From Epiperipatus broadwayi (Eukaryota > Onychophora > Udeonychophora > Euonychophora > Peripatidae), in assembly GCA_028023455.1 (NCBI GenBank), contig JAQFVV010000256.1, forward strand, positions 1,289,001 to 1,353,000: a stretch of 64,000 nt of DNA. Reading direction: 5' to 3'. The position numbers were made by a program, and so were the translations under genes. The notes below the pieces were generated by a model. That model saw nothing but the letters and a program-made list of their open reading frames with translations, was not told where the DNA came from and did not search any database. Below are positions 1 to 12,158 of the stretch, in pieces. The number at the start of each line of letters is the position of its first letter. The stretch's first letter is position 1.

Positions 1-207
1 AAAATTGTAATGGATAAAATTCAGCAAAACTATTGATAATATAGCAGAAGAAAAAACTGACAACTTGGAACAAGAATTTAGAGATTGGAAGGATTGGTTT
101 TGCAAAGTGGAAGATTACTATGAATAATGTTAAAAGTGTATTTTTCAAAATTTTATCATGCTTAGAGAAAATTAAAAATGCGATACAGTTAAGAGCTTCA
201 TTTAACT

Positions 208-679
208 CAATGGTCTTCAACCTTTTCACACCTGCGAACCTGTAAAAATAAGGATAAGGTTTCACAGACCAGCAGAAGTCTAGAGATAAATTTTCTTAAA
301 GATGTAAAAAGCTTAGCCTTAGATGAAGTTTTATATATATGGAGTTTCTATAATAAAAAACTTTTTTTTTTTAATTTTGAATTTTTTTAGAAATTTTTTT
401 AGAAAAGTAATAAAAAATATAATTCTATCCCCTCCCCCCGTAAATATCTGTGATAACTAGAAAAACAAATTAGTTTATGTATGATTGATTAGATTTTGTT
501 TTTGTTGTGTTTCTTTTTTTTAAATCAGGTAAAAGTGCAATGAAAAAATAAATAAAAATTGTTTATATTAATTAAAAGTTTAAAATCTTATTATTTTATT
601 ACAAACTTTTTGCCAGTTTAGCACGGACCAGAAAAAAACTTCTGCGGCCCGGTGCCGGCCGAATGGTTGAAGACCACTA
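208..679. mobile_element. non-autonomous hAT-type DNA transposon (MITE-like)
   Basis: The left end reads CAATGGTCTTCAACC (208-222) and the right end GGTTGAAGACCACTA (665-679). These are inverted repeats of the form seen at many animal hAT elements (CAGTGGTTCTCAACC type). The 472 bp between them holds no open frame, so this copy depends on a transposase from elsewhere. The right end is unusually GC-rich (around 643-660) for this window. The flanking 8-mers ATTTAACT (200-207) and CTTATACT (680-687) match at only 5 of 8 positions, so the target duplication has decayed and the insertion is old. The superfamily is inferred from the termini only. Confidence 0.65.
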
Positions 680-1638
680 CTTATACTGCACAAAATCTTC
701 AATAATTATAGTTAATAAGCATTTTGATAACTAGCAAGTAATTGGATAATAGAAGAAATAATTCGTAACTCTTCCTTATGAATGTTTTCAACCATTTAAA
801 CATTGAATTTTTTTTTTCGTTTTTTTTCTTTTTTAAATTTTTATATGAGATATTTAAAAATGTAAATTATTACTTTAAAAAATATTTTATTAATGTATTG
901 TTTACAGATAATAAATTCTTTAGTCTTGATATAAAAAAATGTAAAAAATATGTGCATGTTATGATTTAATGGTATGATTACGGAATTGTTTGTATTTGGA
1001 AATATGAATATTTTTTCCCTCTAAGAATCCATGTGTAGTTAAAATACTTTGGATATTTTATTGTAAGCATGTGCATGCACGTATCTACTGCCACTTAATA
1101 ATGATTTTTGATTTTATGAGCAGTATTTGGAAATCCAATGTTAAGTTGCATGATCAGAGCATTTGCATTCTATTACCTATTTGGAGCACCAATGCGTAGC
1201 TTTTTTGTATATAGTATAGGCAACAGTTTCATTCATTCAATCAAGCACAGACATTCTTTGTAATAAATATATATCAATCTGCATATATGAGCACTGAGAA
1301 AATATGTCTGTGCATATATATTTATTTGTAGGACATATATATACATGTATATGTGTATACAGATATATGCATATATATCATGTTTGTGATATATATATAT
1401 CTTTGATGATGAAATTTCTAAGTTAAATCAATTAAAAGTGAAAATAAGTTCTACATCTTTTTGGATTCTGAATTTACAATATACTGATGATTTTGCAACT
1501 TTTACCAGTTTAAAAGACAATTTACAGAATGTACTAAATATTTTGAATACTTTACTTTAATAATTAATGTTTCATTAGCCAGTAAGCCAATTTATATACA
1601 CTAATATTTTACAAATAGAGAGGTGAACTTATATATTG
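680..1638. other. AT-rich non-coding DNA with TATATG tracts
   Basis: No gene or element recognised. The open frame at 778-969 is T-homopolymer driven (phenylalanine-rich) and is not credible. Around 1260-1400 the sequence becomes a degenerate mix of TATATA, TATATG and CATATA words. Confidence 0.6.
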
Positions 1639-2300
1639 AGCTGCAGCACAGACTGCAACATGTTGCTGCTGTTTTTAACAAGTTAAAAAAATTAGATATT
1701 GATCGTAGGGAAGTAGCTGATGCAACAAAATTGGCTGTATTTAGAGTTATTATTTTTATCTAATTTATTATATGGAGATGAGACTTGGACACTCTTTCAA
1801 TGCAACATAAAGTCATTAGAAACGTTTTATTTAAGGATGCTCTACAAATTTTGAAAAATAAACTGACAAGACCATAAGATATATTCTTCAATTTGCTAGA
1901 TGTGATATTTTAAAGTCTAGTATTATAAAATCATATCTTCATTACATTGGCTATGTGAAACAAAAGAACAATACAAGACTATTAAAAGGGTATTTTATGA
2001 GAACTAAGCAAGGTTTTATAGGAGAGCTAGACCTTATTTATATTATAAAGATTGTCTCAAAGATATTCTAAAAGGAGTACAATGTTGATTATTTTCATTG
2101 GAAAGATAGCAAAGAAGAGATGACATTGGAGAGCTCATGCGGTTGAATTATTTTAGAAAAGAAAGATTTTGTGTAGAAAAACTTAAAAGACAACATCCCA
2201 ACTTATTACATAAACAGAAAAATGGACCAGCATATTCTATATGTAGATATATTTATGGTTTCACAATTGATTCCTATAGTTATTGGAAAACTCAACTCTA
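1639..2300 (+). pseudogene. LINE reverse transcriptase C-terminal fragment (RTE/CR1-like), decayed
   Basis: Several frames on the plus strand carry pieces of a LINE ORF2 end in the right order. The first is LLYGDETWTL (about 1765-1800), the conserved block after the reverse transcriptase palm. ETFYLRMLYKF follows in another frame (about 1818-1850). Next come RLLKGYF (about 1981-2000) and RRARPYLYYKDCLKDILKG (about 2020-2075), then the HWRAH block (about 2121-2136). A last stretch, ICRYIYGFTIDSY (about 2240-2278), looks like the degraded C-terminal zinc finger of these ORFs. Stops and frameshifts separate the pieces, so this is a dead, 5'-truncated copy. Assignment to an RTE- or CR1-type family is by motif recall; a translated search is needed for the clade. 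Confidence 0.7.
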
Positions 2301-4690
2301 GAATAGTTTCTTCTCTCTTCCTATTTCAGATAGAATGGTCATACTCGTTTTCAAGCGGCTACTGTTTCTGGTGATAATATATATGTATGAGTATATAAAG
2401 ATTTATGTATATATTCTATGTAAATATTGTCCATGTACGTGTCTATATATATATAAATGTATTTGTATGTATTGTATGAATGTAAAAATTGATGGTAATT
2501 ATGTTATTATATATGTGTATCTGTAATGAGTGCATATATAAATAGATCAATCATGTGTGCTATTATATATATATGTATACATATGCATGTGTTTATGCGA
2601 TAAATCTTTATATATATGTAAATATAAGTAAGTATATGTATATATGTATGTGATTTTTTAAAAAAAATAAAAATTCTTCATGTCATATTTGATATTAACT
2701 GCATCAAAAACTTTTGAGACATTAATTTAAAAAATGAATTATTAAATCTAACGATGATAAATATCTTTATTTCCAGTGTGTTTTTATATTTTAAATTTTC
2801 TTGGTTATTAAATTTTAAAAATTGAAATCTTTTTTTATTTTTTATTTTAATGCGGCTCTGAAGGAGAACGCCAAGGTAATATATCAGACTTTTTAATATA
2901 CGTATCTATTTTAATTAAATCCCTAACAAATTAATTTCTCGTAGAGTCAAAGAGTTAATTGGTTAATTGGTATCATATTTCATCTTGCTAACGGGTGTTA
3001 AATTTACTTTTTATATAATAAAATAAACTTCATTAGAGATTATTAAAACAGATACACACACAAAAAAGCTATAAATGTATAAAAGTTAATAAAACTCCCA
3101 AAGGCTAATGTGTTTTTAATTGAATATTTTAAACATTAATTCCAAAGATGATGGAATAAAACATTTTTATATAATAATATTAAGTTACTTAAAACCAATA
3201 TTCATAGATTACATTGTCAAAGTTACAAGGTAGTTCCTGAATTTGTCTGGACCATCATTTGACATGTAAGAGTGCCATATTAGGAATTTGGAAAATTGAT
3301 TTATTTCATCCTTAAAAGATGGCGTTGCATTATAAGAATAAAAATACATTCCACATGCTGTTTTCTAAATTATAATAGAAATCATGTCTAGTGGTGGCAA
3401 GATGTCTTCTAAAGAACATATATGTACAACTTATGCATATCAACACAAACGTTATTCTTTAATGGCTTGATGCACTTTAGTGGAAATAATATTGCATTAA
3501 TTTCATTTTAAAATAAGTTTGTTTCTACTGAAAATGTGATGAAATATTTCAAATTTAATGCATTGTATGAGGAATAAGCTTTTTGATTAATTTTTCACTT
3601 TTCTTGTAAATATATTTAAGAAGTATATTAATTTAATTCTTATATATAATATCTGGTCTACATAACTATTGTTTATGTGTCCATAAATATTGAATATTAC
3701 ATTTAAAATTATTCAAATTATCTCTTTTGTGCAGGCACAGATAATGAAAGTGACCAAATATTCTGAATTGATTTTCAATTTAGTATTTTTAAAAAAGAAA
3801 AAAACTTCAACTTGAAAAGGTCTGTTCTGGCCAACTTGTCATATTATATTTTAAATGTTATTGAAAAATAATTAACTAGGTTTTTTTAATGTCTAATACA
3901 TGCCATACCTCTAACATTGTTCAGGAAAATTGACAAAAGGTAGGAGGGACTTAAGATTTTTATTAAGTAATGCAAAGTCTTGTAGAATTTGGTCCAACAA
4001 TGAGATTAATCACAGTATGATTGATAGATTTTTGATTCCTATTGAAATAAATAAATGTTGGATATTTTTAAAATATGATTATTGTAGTATTTTAGTGCTT
4101 TGATTTTTTGAACAATATATGGCAAATAAATAAATATCATGATTAATTCTCATGTTTTATAATCAAATTGTTTTTATGTCATATAATTATGAGATCTTTT
4201 AAAGTGTAAAATTGTTCAAACTTTTTTATATCTGAACTAATGTTCAATTGTGGGTTGTTTTTTCAGTTTGATTTCTGAATTGAATTTGAAACTTTATTCT
4301 TTTCCAATCAAACAGCTGTAAAATTTTCACTTATGGTTTATATGGTGCAGTAAGCTGTTTTTTGAGAAATTGAGTCTTACCAATAACAATAAAGGCAAAC
4401 TCATCTATAAAAAGTAAAAATTTTGAAATTTCACAAGAGCAATCATTTGCTCTAAAGCTGAAAAATGGACTAGATCCAGTGCCAAGCAGGTGGTTTGGTC
4501 AAGCCAAGGAAATTTTTCTAAGTATTTTTTTCCAGAACACATTATGCTAACATGTTCATAATATGATCTGAATAATGTTTGGCTCCAATATTGCAGATTA
4601 ATTTTTGGGAAATTGGTGATTGGGTATTTAAGTTAGATGAGTAAGCCTGAATGGTATATCTGCTACTGGAAAAACTGATTAAAAAAGACA
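2301..4690. other. AT-rich non-coding DNA; possible exon end at 2849-2875
   Basis: Degenerate TATATG repeats occupy about 2380-2650. A short GC-rich stretch ends at a GTAATA donor at 2876 and is listed separately. A pyrimidine-rich acceptor at about 3735 is followed by a short open stretch without a convincing donor. Nothing else is recognisable. Confidence 0.5.
2849..2875 (+). CDS. possible 3' end of a host exon (weak)
   Basis: A 25-27 bp island much richer in GC than its surroundings reads NAALKENAK in one frame with ordinary-looking codons, and it ends exactly at AAG|GTAATA, a plausible splice donor in phase 0. The next candidate exon (23991) also starts in phase 0. Against it, no AG acceptor lies between the in-frame stop at 2816-2818 and this segment, so a normal 3' splice site is missing. 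It could be a chance island, a micro-exon with a damaged acceptor, or part of an unrecognised repeat. Confidence 0.2.
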
Positions 4691-5780
4691 ATTAAATGAG
4701 TACATGATTATCACATGGAATGTAAGAAGATTATTGCAAAGAGTAAATTGTTATATCATTGAATAAGACCTTATTAAAATATTTATCTTTATGGAGCACA
4801 ATCATGAGATATACTTTTCAGGTTGCTTTCAGTCAGGTGAAGTGGAAAAACACATATCATGAACAAAACCTATAATCTAGAGAATGATTGGATATTAACT
4901 ATTACACTGTCATCAAACTTATGCAGACTCCATCTAATTTAGATTTATTTGACAATTTGGGACTTTCAAGATTTATTTAAGCTTGAAAACATGCATAATC
5001 AAAATCTTCAAGACAGAATATAATCATTCTAATGTGAGATTTTACTGTAAAAGTGAGAGGAATGAAAATAGATGATCAACTAAGGATTGTAATAAGGAAA
5101 ATAAGGCATCTACAAGTGAAATACAAAAGGAGAATGTCTCATATAGTTTGTGTTGAAATAAACTTCGGAATATCATGTAATACATTTTAACATCATTTTA
5201 CTGTTTCTTCATTTAAATGTCATGTAATATTTATAAAAGTCATATAAATTATATTTTAATTTAAGACAAATGATGATCAGTGATGCAGAATAATTCATTT
5301 CTTCACACAAAATTTAAATAAAATCAACATATAACAGCAGTAAAACATCATCTCATTTCTGGAGTGCCCTTTAAAAATTAAAGCAGTAAAACATTAATCA
5401 AAACTGAGAGAAATTATAAACTGAGATTTAAATATATATCTTGAAATAATTAATGCCAGTATGAGCAAAATGTTATCTCAAACATAAAACATTGATCCTA
5501 GATATTATTTTAAATCTGCTTGGAAAATGGCAAAAAAAATTAATTATTAAATGGGAATATGGAAGACATTGAAAGAATGCAGAAAGCAATGACTAAAATT
5601 TAATGTGCTTACTAGAAAGATAGTACCCCATTGTATATGAAGATATGCAAAAAATTAAGTCAATGTGCAATTAAAAGCATATCACCAAAATTATACAATA
5701 AAATATGAAATCTCTTTCATAAATTAAAATCCAGAAAATAAATAGTTAAAAAACTTTCAAAAAAAATTATAACAAATTTA
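4691..5780 (+). pseudogene. possible very decayed LINE remnant
   Basis: Two short plus-strand peptides resemble LINE blocks. MIITWNVRRLLQRVN (about 4704-4750) recalls the N-terminal strand of an APE endonuclease. MEDIERMQKAMTKI (about 5559-5600) recalls the E(x)VQRRATK block near the end of CR1/Jockey-type ORF2. The stretch between is riddled with stops. Both matches are short and from memory, so the call is tentative. The rest of this interval and the 5781-6600 flank show nothing else. Confidence 0.25.
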
Positions 5781-6600
5781 GTGGAAATAGCTGGAAAATG
5801 AAAATAATAATATTCATGCCAACCACCTATACATAAAATAACCAAAATTAGATATAAATAAAGTTATATCAAAGTTATACAAGAGGAAAACTAATACTAA
5901 CGAAACAATGGTAGAAATCATAAAAAATATAATGAGATGGAAATAAAATCATTCTTCAATATTGTTAAGATTTGGAGAATCAGAAGTGAACAAAATAATT
6001 GTACCATTGAATCTTTGTTCTTCTTTATAAAATAAGCAATCTAATTGATTATATAAACTTTAGAACAATGGCCTTAATTTTACACATTAATAAAATAATA
6101 AATATAATTAATAAATCATTAACAATCCAAATGTCACAACAGAAGAGATATCTAATGATCATCATTCAGAGAATTATATGAATATATATGTAAATAAAGT
6201 TGTTGAAAATGAAGTTCTTTTCAACTATTATAGAACATTAAAATTCCACAGAAACTTATATAACATTCAATCAAACAAAATAAGTCTCATTTTGACTAGG
6301 ATCTGTAGAACTTATTTGGGGACAAGTTTAGACAATACTAATTGTAAGAATGAAATTTTCTTCATTGAATCCCTTTTGCAGTTAGTATTATCTCAACTTG
6401 TTTCCTAAACCATGAATAAAATTGTATTCTCACAATTAATGTTGTATAATCTTGCCTTCATATAAATTATTAAAGCTTCAAACAAAGTAAGACTTCTTTT
6501 GTTTGGTTAACAGTAAAACATCAGTTTCAGAAAGGTTTTTACATGTTTTGTGCTGTGGTTATGTAATATTTCTTGATATATATTTCTAATATATATATAT

Positions 6601-8123
6601 TGAACCGATTTCGAATATGTGCATTCGAAACACCGGTCTCTTAGGCAGAGAAGAACATACTCGGAGAGTATGTATGCCCAAACAATAGCTATAAAGTATA
6701 TAACTAACATTACATTTCCAGGACATAGCTTCTTCTCGGCTGTTGGGTTGAACACCACGTCCACAGCATTTTTTTGTTTGTGTATAACCACGGGCTCCAG
6801 CTGCTTATTCTAAAAGAATACTAAAAGAATAGACAATGCACTTTGAACAGTGGCCACTAACTCAACGCCTAAATCCACGACTAGCTCAGCTATTTGCAAT
6901 CACTAATAGATTATACTTCATTAGTGGTTAAAAGAATGGTAAAAGGAATTTATAAAAGAGATTGATAAAAGAATTTGGTAAAAGAATTGATAAAAAGAGT
7001 TGACCGACAAATAAAGTTTAATTTTAAAGACAATTTATTAACTAACATTTATTTACTAAATTTAAACATTTTATAATTCTAATAAAAACACATGCATATT
7101 TTTAAATTAACATTTCTAAACTAGTTTAAATATTCTTGTATATTTTCATAACCGAACACTGGTATTTATCTAATTTAACCAATAATATTGATATAAGGAT
7201 CACGCACATATTAACTCATGCACACACATAATAATAATAAAGTATTACATAGCATTTGAAATTTAAACACACATATCAATAGTTCATTTATGTATGATAT
7301 CGAGTTCATATAATTAGACTCTTGGAGGATTCGCATGAATTAATGAAATGCAATGGCTATTACAGTATAAACGAAAATAAGCAAATGTTTTACCTAGGAT
7401 TTTGAACGTAGATTTAACACTTTGTTTTCTTCTTGTTTGTTGTTTCTTCCAGTATGAATGCTTCCAGCTGGCTGGGATGTTTCCTTGATGAGTTTCCTTA
7501 TTATTCATGATTATTACTATTGGAGACAATTAAATACTGATGGAGATTTTCTAAGTTGTTACGTTGACATTATTTCACTGGCAGATCTTTCTGTTTTCAT
7601 CAGACTTTTTAGGCTGGGGAGAGGCGTGAATTCCCAAAATCTTCTCAGCACTGCATTTTGTTTCTGGGTATAATTAACTCAACTGATTCAATTAATTTGT
7701 GAACTGCACTCACTCAACTAATTTGTGAACTGACTCCTGTCTGATAAAAAAAAGTCTATTTATATCTGCGACATGTTGTCTTTGTAATATCTCCTGCAAA
7801 GATCTGTTGTCAAATTCCAGTGATAATCATTTGATAAACGTGTTTTGAAAGATTGCTTAATTAGTAATAGCCATGCAAAAATGTTGTTTGATATTAATTA
7901 ATAACCATTGCCGTGTTTTTTCATATAATCTCCTTTAACTTTCATTTATTTATAATAACATTTATTCTATTGTTGACACTCGCACATATATACGCACATA
8001 TATTAGTTTTAACATTATTTTTTCTTGAATGAAAAGAGATTGGTATGTTTTTCTTTAATGAAAGATTATTTTAATAATATAATTTTAGATAAAATTATAT
8101 GTGCCTATATCAATATAGGTACA
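6601..8123 (-). repeat. LTR (3' LTR in element orientation)
   Basis: A direct repeat of 10601-12158. It begins TGAACCGATT and ends GGTACA. Lacking about 35 bp compared with the other copy, it differs mainly around 7450-7500 and 7700-7770, where the other copy has small duplications such as an extra CAATTAATTTGTGAACTG-like unit. The overlapping 60-95 aa frames in it are also present in the other LTR and are not credible genes. Confidence 0.85.
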
Positions 8124-8150
8124 TTACACCGCCCTTCCTTTTGAGAGTAA
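8124..8150 (-). other. polypurine tract of the LTR element
   Basis: On the minus strand this reads CTCAAAAGGAAGGGCGG and lies immediately upstream of the element's 3' LTR, where plus-strand DNA priming occurs in LTR retrotransposons. Confidence 0.6.
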
Positions 8151-8383
8151 AATGCGTCATTTTTGACCATTTTATCTCTGACAACATTAAATCTTAATTT
8201 ATTATTTTTTCTAAGTTTGCTTTTTGGTATCTTTTCCTTTTCCATGCTAAGGGCAATCTCCAATTATACTTTTCTTCTTTCTATGCTGGTAACATTGCTT
8301 ACAATGTTCATCCTGGATAATGACCATGAGGACAAACTAAATTTGTGGCACAATGATCTTTTATAAATGAAGCTTCAGCTGCC

Positions 8384-8569
8384 GATTCTCTTGATCGGAC
8401 TTTGACTAAGAAAAGGTGGCTGCAAATGGCAGGAATTTCAACTGTCCATTTCCGACTTACGCCCTGGAAAACGATTGTCGATTCTCTTGATCGGACTTTG
8501 ACTAAGCAGCTGCAATGGCAGGAATTTTCAACTGTCCATTTCCGACTTACGCTTTGGAAAATGAGGTAC
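8384..8569. repeat. tandem duplication, period about 96 bp, two copies
   Basis: GATTCTCTTGATCGGACTTT starts at 8384 and again at 8480, followed in both by a shared stretch ending near TTCCGACTTACGC. The first copy has a small internal insertion. It lies in the internal region of the LTR element, just downstream of the gag-like ORF in element orientation. Confidence 0.8.
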
Positions 8570-9842
8570 GGGATATGGGGATTCTCCCCTGAAAAGTGAC
8601 TTACGACTTACTCTGGTTGTTGCCAGTGCACTTTTTAAAAGAGGAATGATCCCGGCCAATCTGTTACGGGTACTAGAATTTATCCAGATGACAGGTTTAA
8701 ACTTATCCTTATCTAAACTTAATTCTATACTACCCTCATTCCCTTAATTTCGAACCCTTATTTTTAAATTCATTACGAACATTACTTATAACCCTTACGA
8801 ACATTATTTAAAATATTTATTTACACTAATCTTATAATATTATCTTTAAACCAGTATGAACATTTTAAATATTAGTTTTATGATACTTATTTTAAACCCA
8901 TATGAACATTATCCATATCTTTATTTAATTACACTATTATTTTTAAACAATTACTTTAACTTCTTTATTTAGGTGCGTATATTCTAAAAAAAAACTTTTA
9001 TTTTATTTAATCTTACAATACTATTCTAAACTCTTACGAATATTATTTATATTACAATATTATTTTTTAAACATTTGTTTACCTTATATATTAACGTACA
9101 TGTACTCAGAGAGAGAAAAAAAATGTTTTACTTTATTACAATTCATTATTATACAAATATCTATTTGACTAACTTAATTTTATTCTAGAAATTCCGTTAT
9201 CTTTTCATTTATTTAAATCTACAACTTTACTTTTATATCATTAATTTGACCCATTTATTTAACTTGATTTTATTGATTTTTTATTTATTTGAACTGTTTA
9301 TTTATGAGCATTTCCTTAATTAATATGTGCGTGGAGAAAAAAAATATTTTATTTTGCGAAGCCTCCATTATTATTATTTGACAAAACAATCCATCATTTT
9401 AAATAGTGAAATTCTAATTCAGGCTTTTCACCTATGTCAAAATAATTATATTAGACTCATAGTCCATTTCCGGTCTTTTTTGTTTATTTCCTTTACTATT
9501 CCACCCGATTACTAAGTTTTAAACTATGTCAGTCGGTTCCTTCTTTCTTTCTACTAATTTTATAATATAAATCATACTCCATATTCTCACTTCTATTTCT
9601 TGATTAAAATCTATTTTATCTCTTTCTCTTTCCGTTCTATTTTCTGCCTTGTAAATTAGAAAACTTTTAAGCTTTACAGATCTCTGTATTTTTCCTAATC
9701 GTGAATATTTTTTCCTACGCTTCCTCTTTGTTTTAAATCTACGTCTACAGCGAATGCGAACATTTACTTTAACCTTTTTAAATTTTTGTAAAAACTTTTC
9801 TACACTATCTACTACCTTGAATTTATGTTTTTCTTCTATTTC
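8570..9842. other. internal non-coding region of the LTR element
   Basis: AT-rich DNA with loosely repeated ACGAACATTA-type words at about 8755-9070. No protease, reverse transcriptase, RNase H or integrase motif is recognisable on the minus strand where pol would be expected. The plus-strand frame at 9327-9515 is antisense to the element and is not credible. Confidence 0.6.
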
Positions 9843-10259
9843 TTAATCTACATTTGTGTCTACTTTATTTATCACAACGCTATCTGATTCTAATTCAATT
9901 TCTACCTCTTTCATGACCTCAACTTCCTGACTTTCTTTAATTAAATCTAACTCTATAACTTCTTGGTTCTTCTCTACCTTAACTGTTATCTCACATCTTA
10001 TTTCTCTTACTTCTGCTCTGAGTTTTTTAATTTCTGTTTTAACCTGACTAATTTCTGCCTTCAATTCTGCTTTGAGTTTTTCTTTGAGCTCTTGTTGGCT
10101 TTGTTTAATTTCTTGACGCATTTCTTCCATCATATTCATCATCATTTTCATCATCATTCGCATCTCAGATACTTCTTCTTTCTCCTTTTCTACTAACTGG
10201 GGATTTTTAAAATATATTGGGCTTTCTTTCGGATCCATTTTCAAAAATTTCAATTTCAA
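9843..10259 (-). CDS. gag-like coiled-coil protein of the LTR element
   Basis: A 138-codon minus-strand ORF lies about 340 bp downstream of the primer binding site, where gag is expected. The first Met is at 10259; a second Met eight codons in (MDPKESP) is an equally likely start. Residues about 30-50 form a methionine-rich stretch (MRMMMKMMMNMMEEM). Residues about 50-105 are a charged heptad-like coiled coil rich in E, K and L (ELKEKLKAELKAEISQVK). The C-terminus is acidic. There is no CCHC zinc knuckle. It is far shorter than typical gag polyproteins and could be a truncated capsid protein or an element-specific structural protein. The plus-strand frame at 9963-10196 is its antisense shadow. 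Confidence 0.55.
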   Translation of the reverse strand: MKLKFLKMDPKESPIYFKNPQLVEKEKEEVSEMRMMMKMMMNMMEEMRQEIKQSQQELKEKLKAELKAEISQVKTEIKKLRAEVREIRCEITVKVEKNQEVIELDLIKESQEVEVMKEVEIELESDSVVINKVDTNVD

Positions 10260-10580
10260 AGTACTAACGCTTATGTTAAACTAAATTTAAATACGACTTA
10301 TTTATTTATTTTTCTTACTAAGATGGAAACTCATGCTAACTCCACCCTTTTAGTCTTTTTCTCTAGCTGATCTAATGCTTTAACTCCACCCAAATATCAA
10401 CTGTCTCTGATTTGATAGCATACATGTCAAAATCTCTTTTCATTTCGAAAAAAAAAGTTTTCTGTCAATTCTTTTTTTTTAACATTAAAGCACTTTTACA
10501 TACGTAATTTAACTTTTGTATAAAAAATTTTTAAACAAGAAACAAAGTATTTTGTTACTATTGTTTCTTAGGTTCATCCC

Positions 10581-10598
10581 CACAATTGGGTATAGCCA
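10581..10598 (-). other. primer binding site of the LTR element
   Basis: Two bases inside the LTR at 10601, the minus strand reads TGGCTATACCCAATTGTG. TGG is the complement of a tRNA CCA end. I cannot name the primer tRNA without a search. Confidence 0.55.
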
Positions 10599-10600
10599 TT

Positions 10601-12158
10601 TGAACCGATTTTGAATATGTGCATTCGAAACACCAGTCTCTTAGGCAGAGAAGAACATACTTGGAGAGTATGTATGCCCAAACGATAGCTATAAAGTATA
10701 TAACTAACATTACATTTCCAGGACATAGCTTCTTCTCGGCTGTTGAGTTGAACACCACGTCCACAGCACTTTTTTGTTTGTGTATAACCACGGGCTCCAG
10801 CTGCTTATTCTAAAAGAATACTAAAAGAATAGACAACGCACTTTGAACAGTGGCCACTAACTCAACGCCTAAATCCATGACTAGCTCAGCTATTTGCAAT
10901 CACTAATAGATTATACTTCAATAGTGGTTAAAAGAATTGTAAAAGGAATTTATAAAAGAGATTGATAAAAGAATTTGGTAAAAGAATTGATAAAAAGAAT
11001 TGACCGACAAATAAAGTTTAATTTTAAAGACAATTTATTAACTAACATTTATTTACTAAATTTAAACATTTTATAATTCTAATAAAAACACATACATATT
11101 TTTAAATTAACATTTCTAAACTAGTTTAAATATTCTTGTATATTTTCATAACCGAACACTGGTATTTATCTAATTTAACCAATAATATTGATATAAGGAT
11201 CACGCACATATTAACTCATGCACACACATAATATTAATAAAGTATTACATAGCATTTGAAATTTAAACACACATATCAATAGTTCATTTATGTATGATAT
11301 CGAGTTCATATAATTAGACTCTTGGAGGATTCGCACGAATTAATGAAATGCAATGGCTATTACAGTATAAACGAAAATAAGCAAATGTTTTACCTAGGAT
11401 TTTGAACGTAGATTTAACACTTTGTTTTCTTCTTGTTTGTTGTTTCTTCCAGTATGAATGGTTCCAGTATGAATGCTCCCAGACAGCTGGGACGTTTCCT
11501 TGATGTTTCCTTATTATTCATGATTATTACTATTGGAGACAATTAGTACTGACAGAGATTTTCTAAGTTGTTACGTTGACATTATTTCACGGGCAGATCT
11601 TGCTGTTTTAATCGGACTTTTTAGGCTGTGGAGAGGCGTGAATTCCCAAAATCTTCTCAGCACTGCATTTTGTTTCTGGGTATAATTAACTCAACTGATT
11701 CAATTAATTTGTGAACTGCACTCACTCAATTAATTTGTGAACTGCACTCACTCAACTAATTTGTGAACTGACTCCTGTCCGATAAAAAAAAGTCTATATC
11801 TGTGACGTGTTGTCTTCGTAATATCTCCTGCAAAGATCTGTTGTCAAATTCCAGTGATAATCATTTGATAAACGTGTTTTGAAAGATTGCTTAATTAGTA
11901 ATAGCCATGCAAAAATGTTGTTTGATATTAATTAATAACCATTGCCGTATTTTTTCATGATAATCTCCTTTAACTTTCATTTATTTATAATAACATTTAT
12001 TCTATTGTTGACACTCGCACATATATACGCACATATATTAGTTTTAGCATTATTTTTTCTTGAATGAAAAGAGATTGGTATGTTTTTCTTTAATGAAAGA
12101 TTATTTTAATAATATAATTTTAGATAAAATTATATGTGCCTATATCAATATAGGTACA
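10601..12158 (-). repeat. LTR (5' LTR in element orientation)
   Basis: A direct repeat of 6601-8123, roughly 97-98% identical by eye, with mostly transition differences. It would carry the promoter for the minus-strand gag-like ORF; no convincing promoter motif was picked out. Confidence 0.85.

Larger units (their letters stand above)
6601..12158 (-). mobile_element. non-autonomous LTR retrotransposon, minus strand
   Basis: Two long direct repeats (6601-8123 and 10601-12158) bound 2.48 kb of internal DNA. Both start TG and end CA on the plus strand. The 4 bp ATAT on each outer side may be the target duplication, but the flanks are TA repeats, so this is weak. Polarity is minus: next to the LTR at 10601 the minus strand begins TGGCTATACCC, a normal primer-binding-site start, and next to the LTR ending at 8123 the minus strand carries AAAAGGAAGGGCGG, a polypurine tract. 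The only sizeable minus-strand ORF is gag-like and coiled-coil (9843-10259); no protease, reverse transcriptase or integrase is visible. By eye the LTRs differ at about 2-3% of sites plus small indels, so this is a fairly young copy. Superfamily is not determined. Confidence 0.85.

Noticed and set aside
6507-6813. overlapping 64- and 94-codon ORFs repeated at about 10558-10813
   Set aside because: They lie within the two LTRs on opposite strands and recur only because the LTR is duplicated.
9963-10196. 77-codon plus-strand ORF
   Set aside because: It lies antisense to the coiled-coil gag-like ORF, and its Phe/His-rich content mirrors that ORF's codons.
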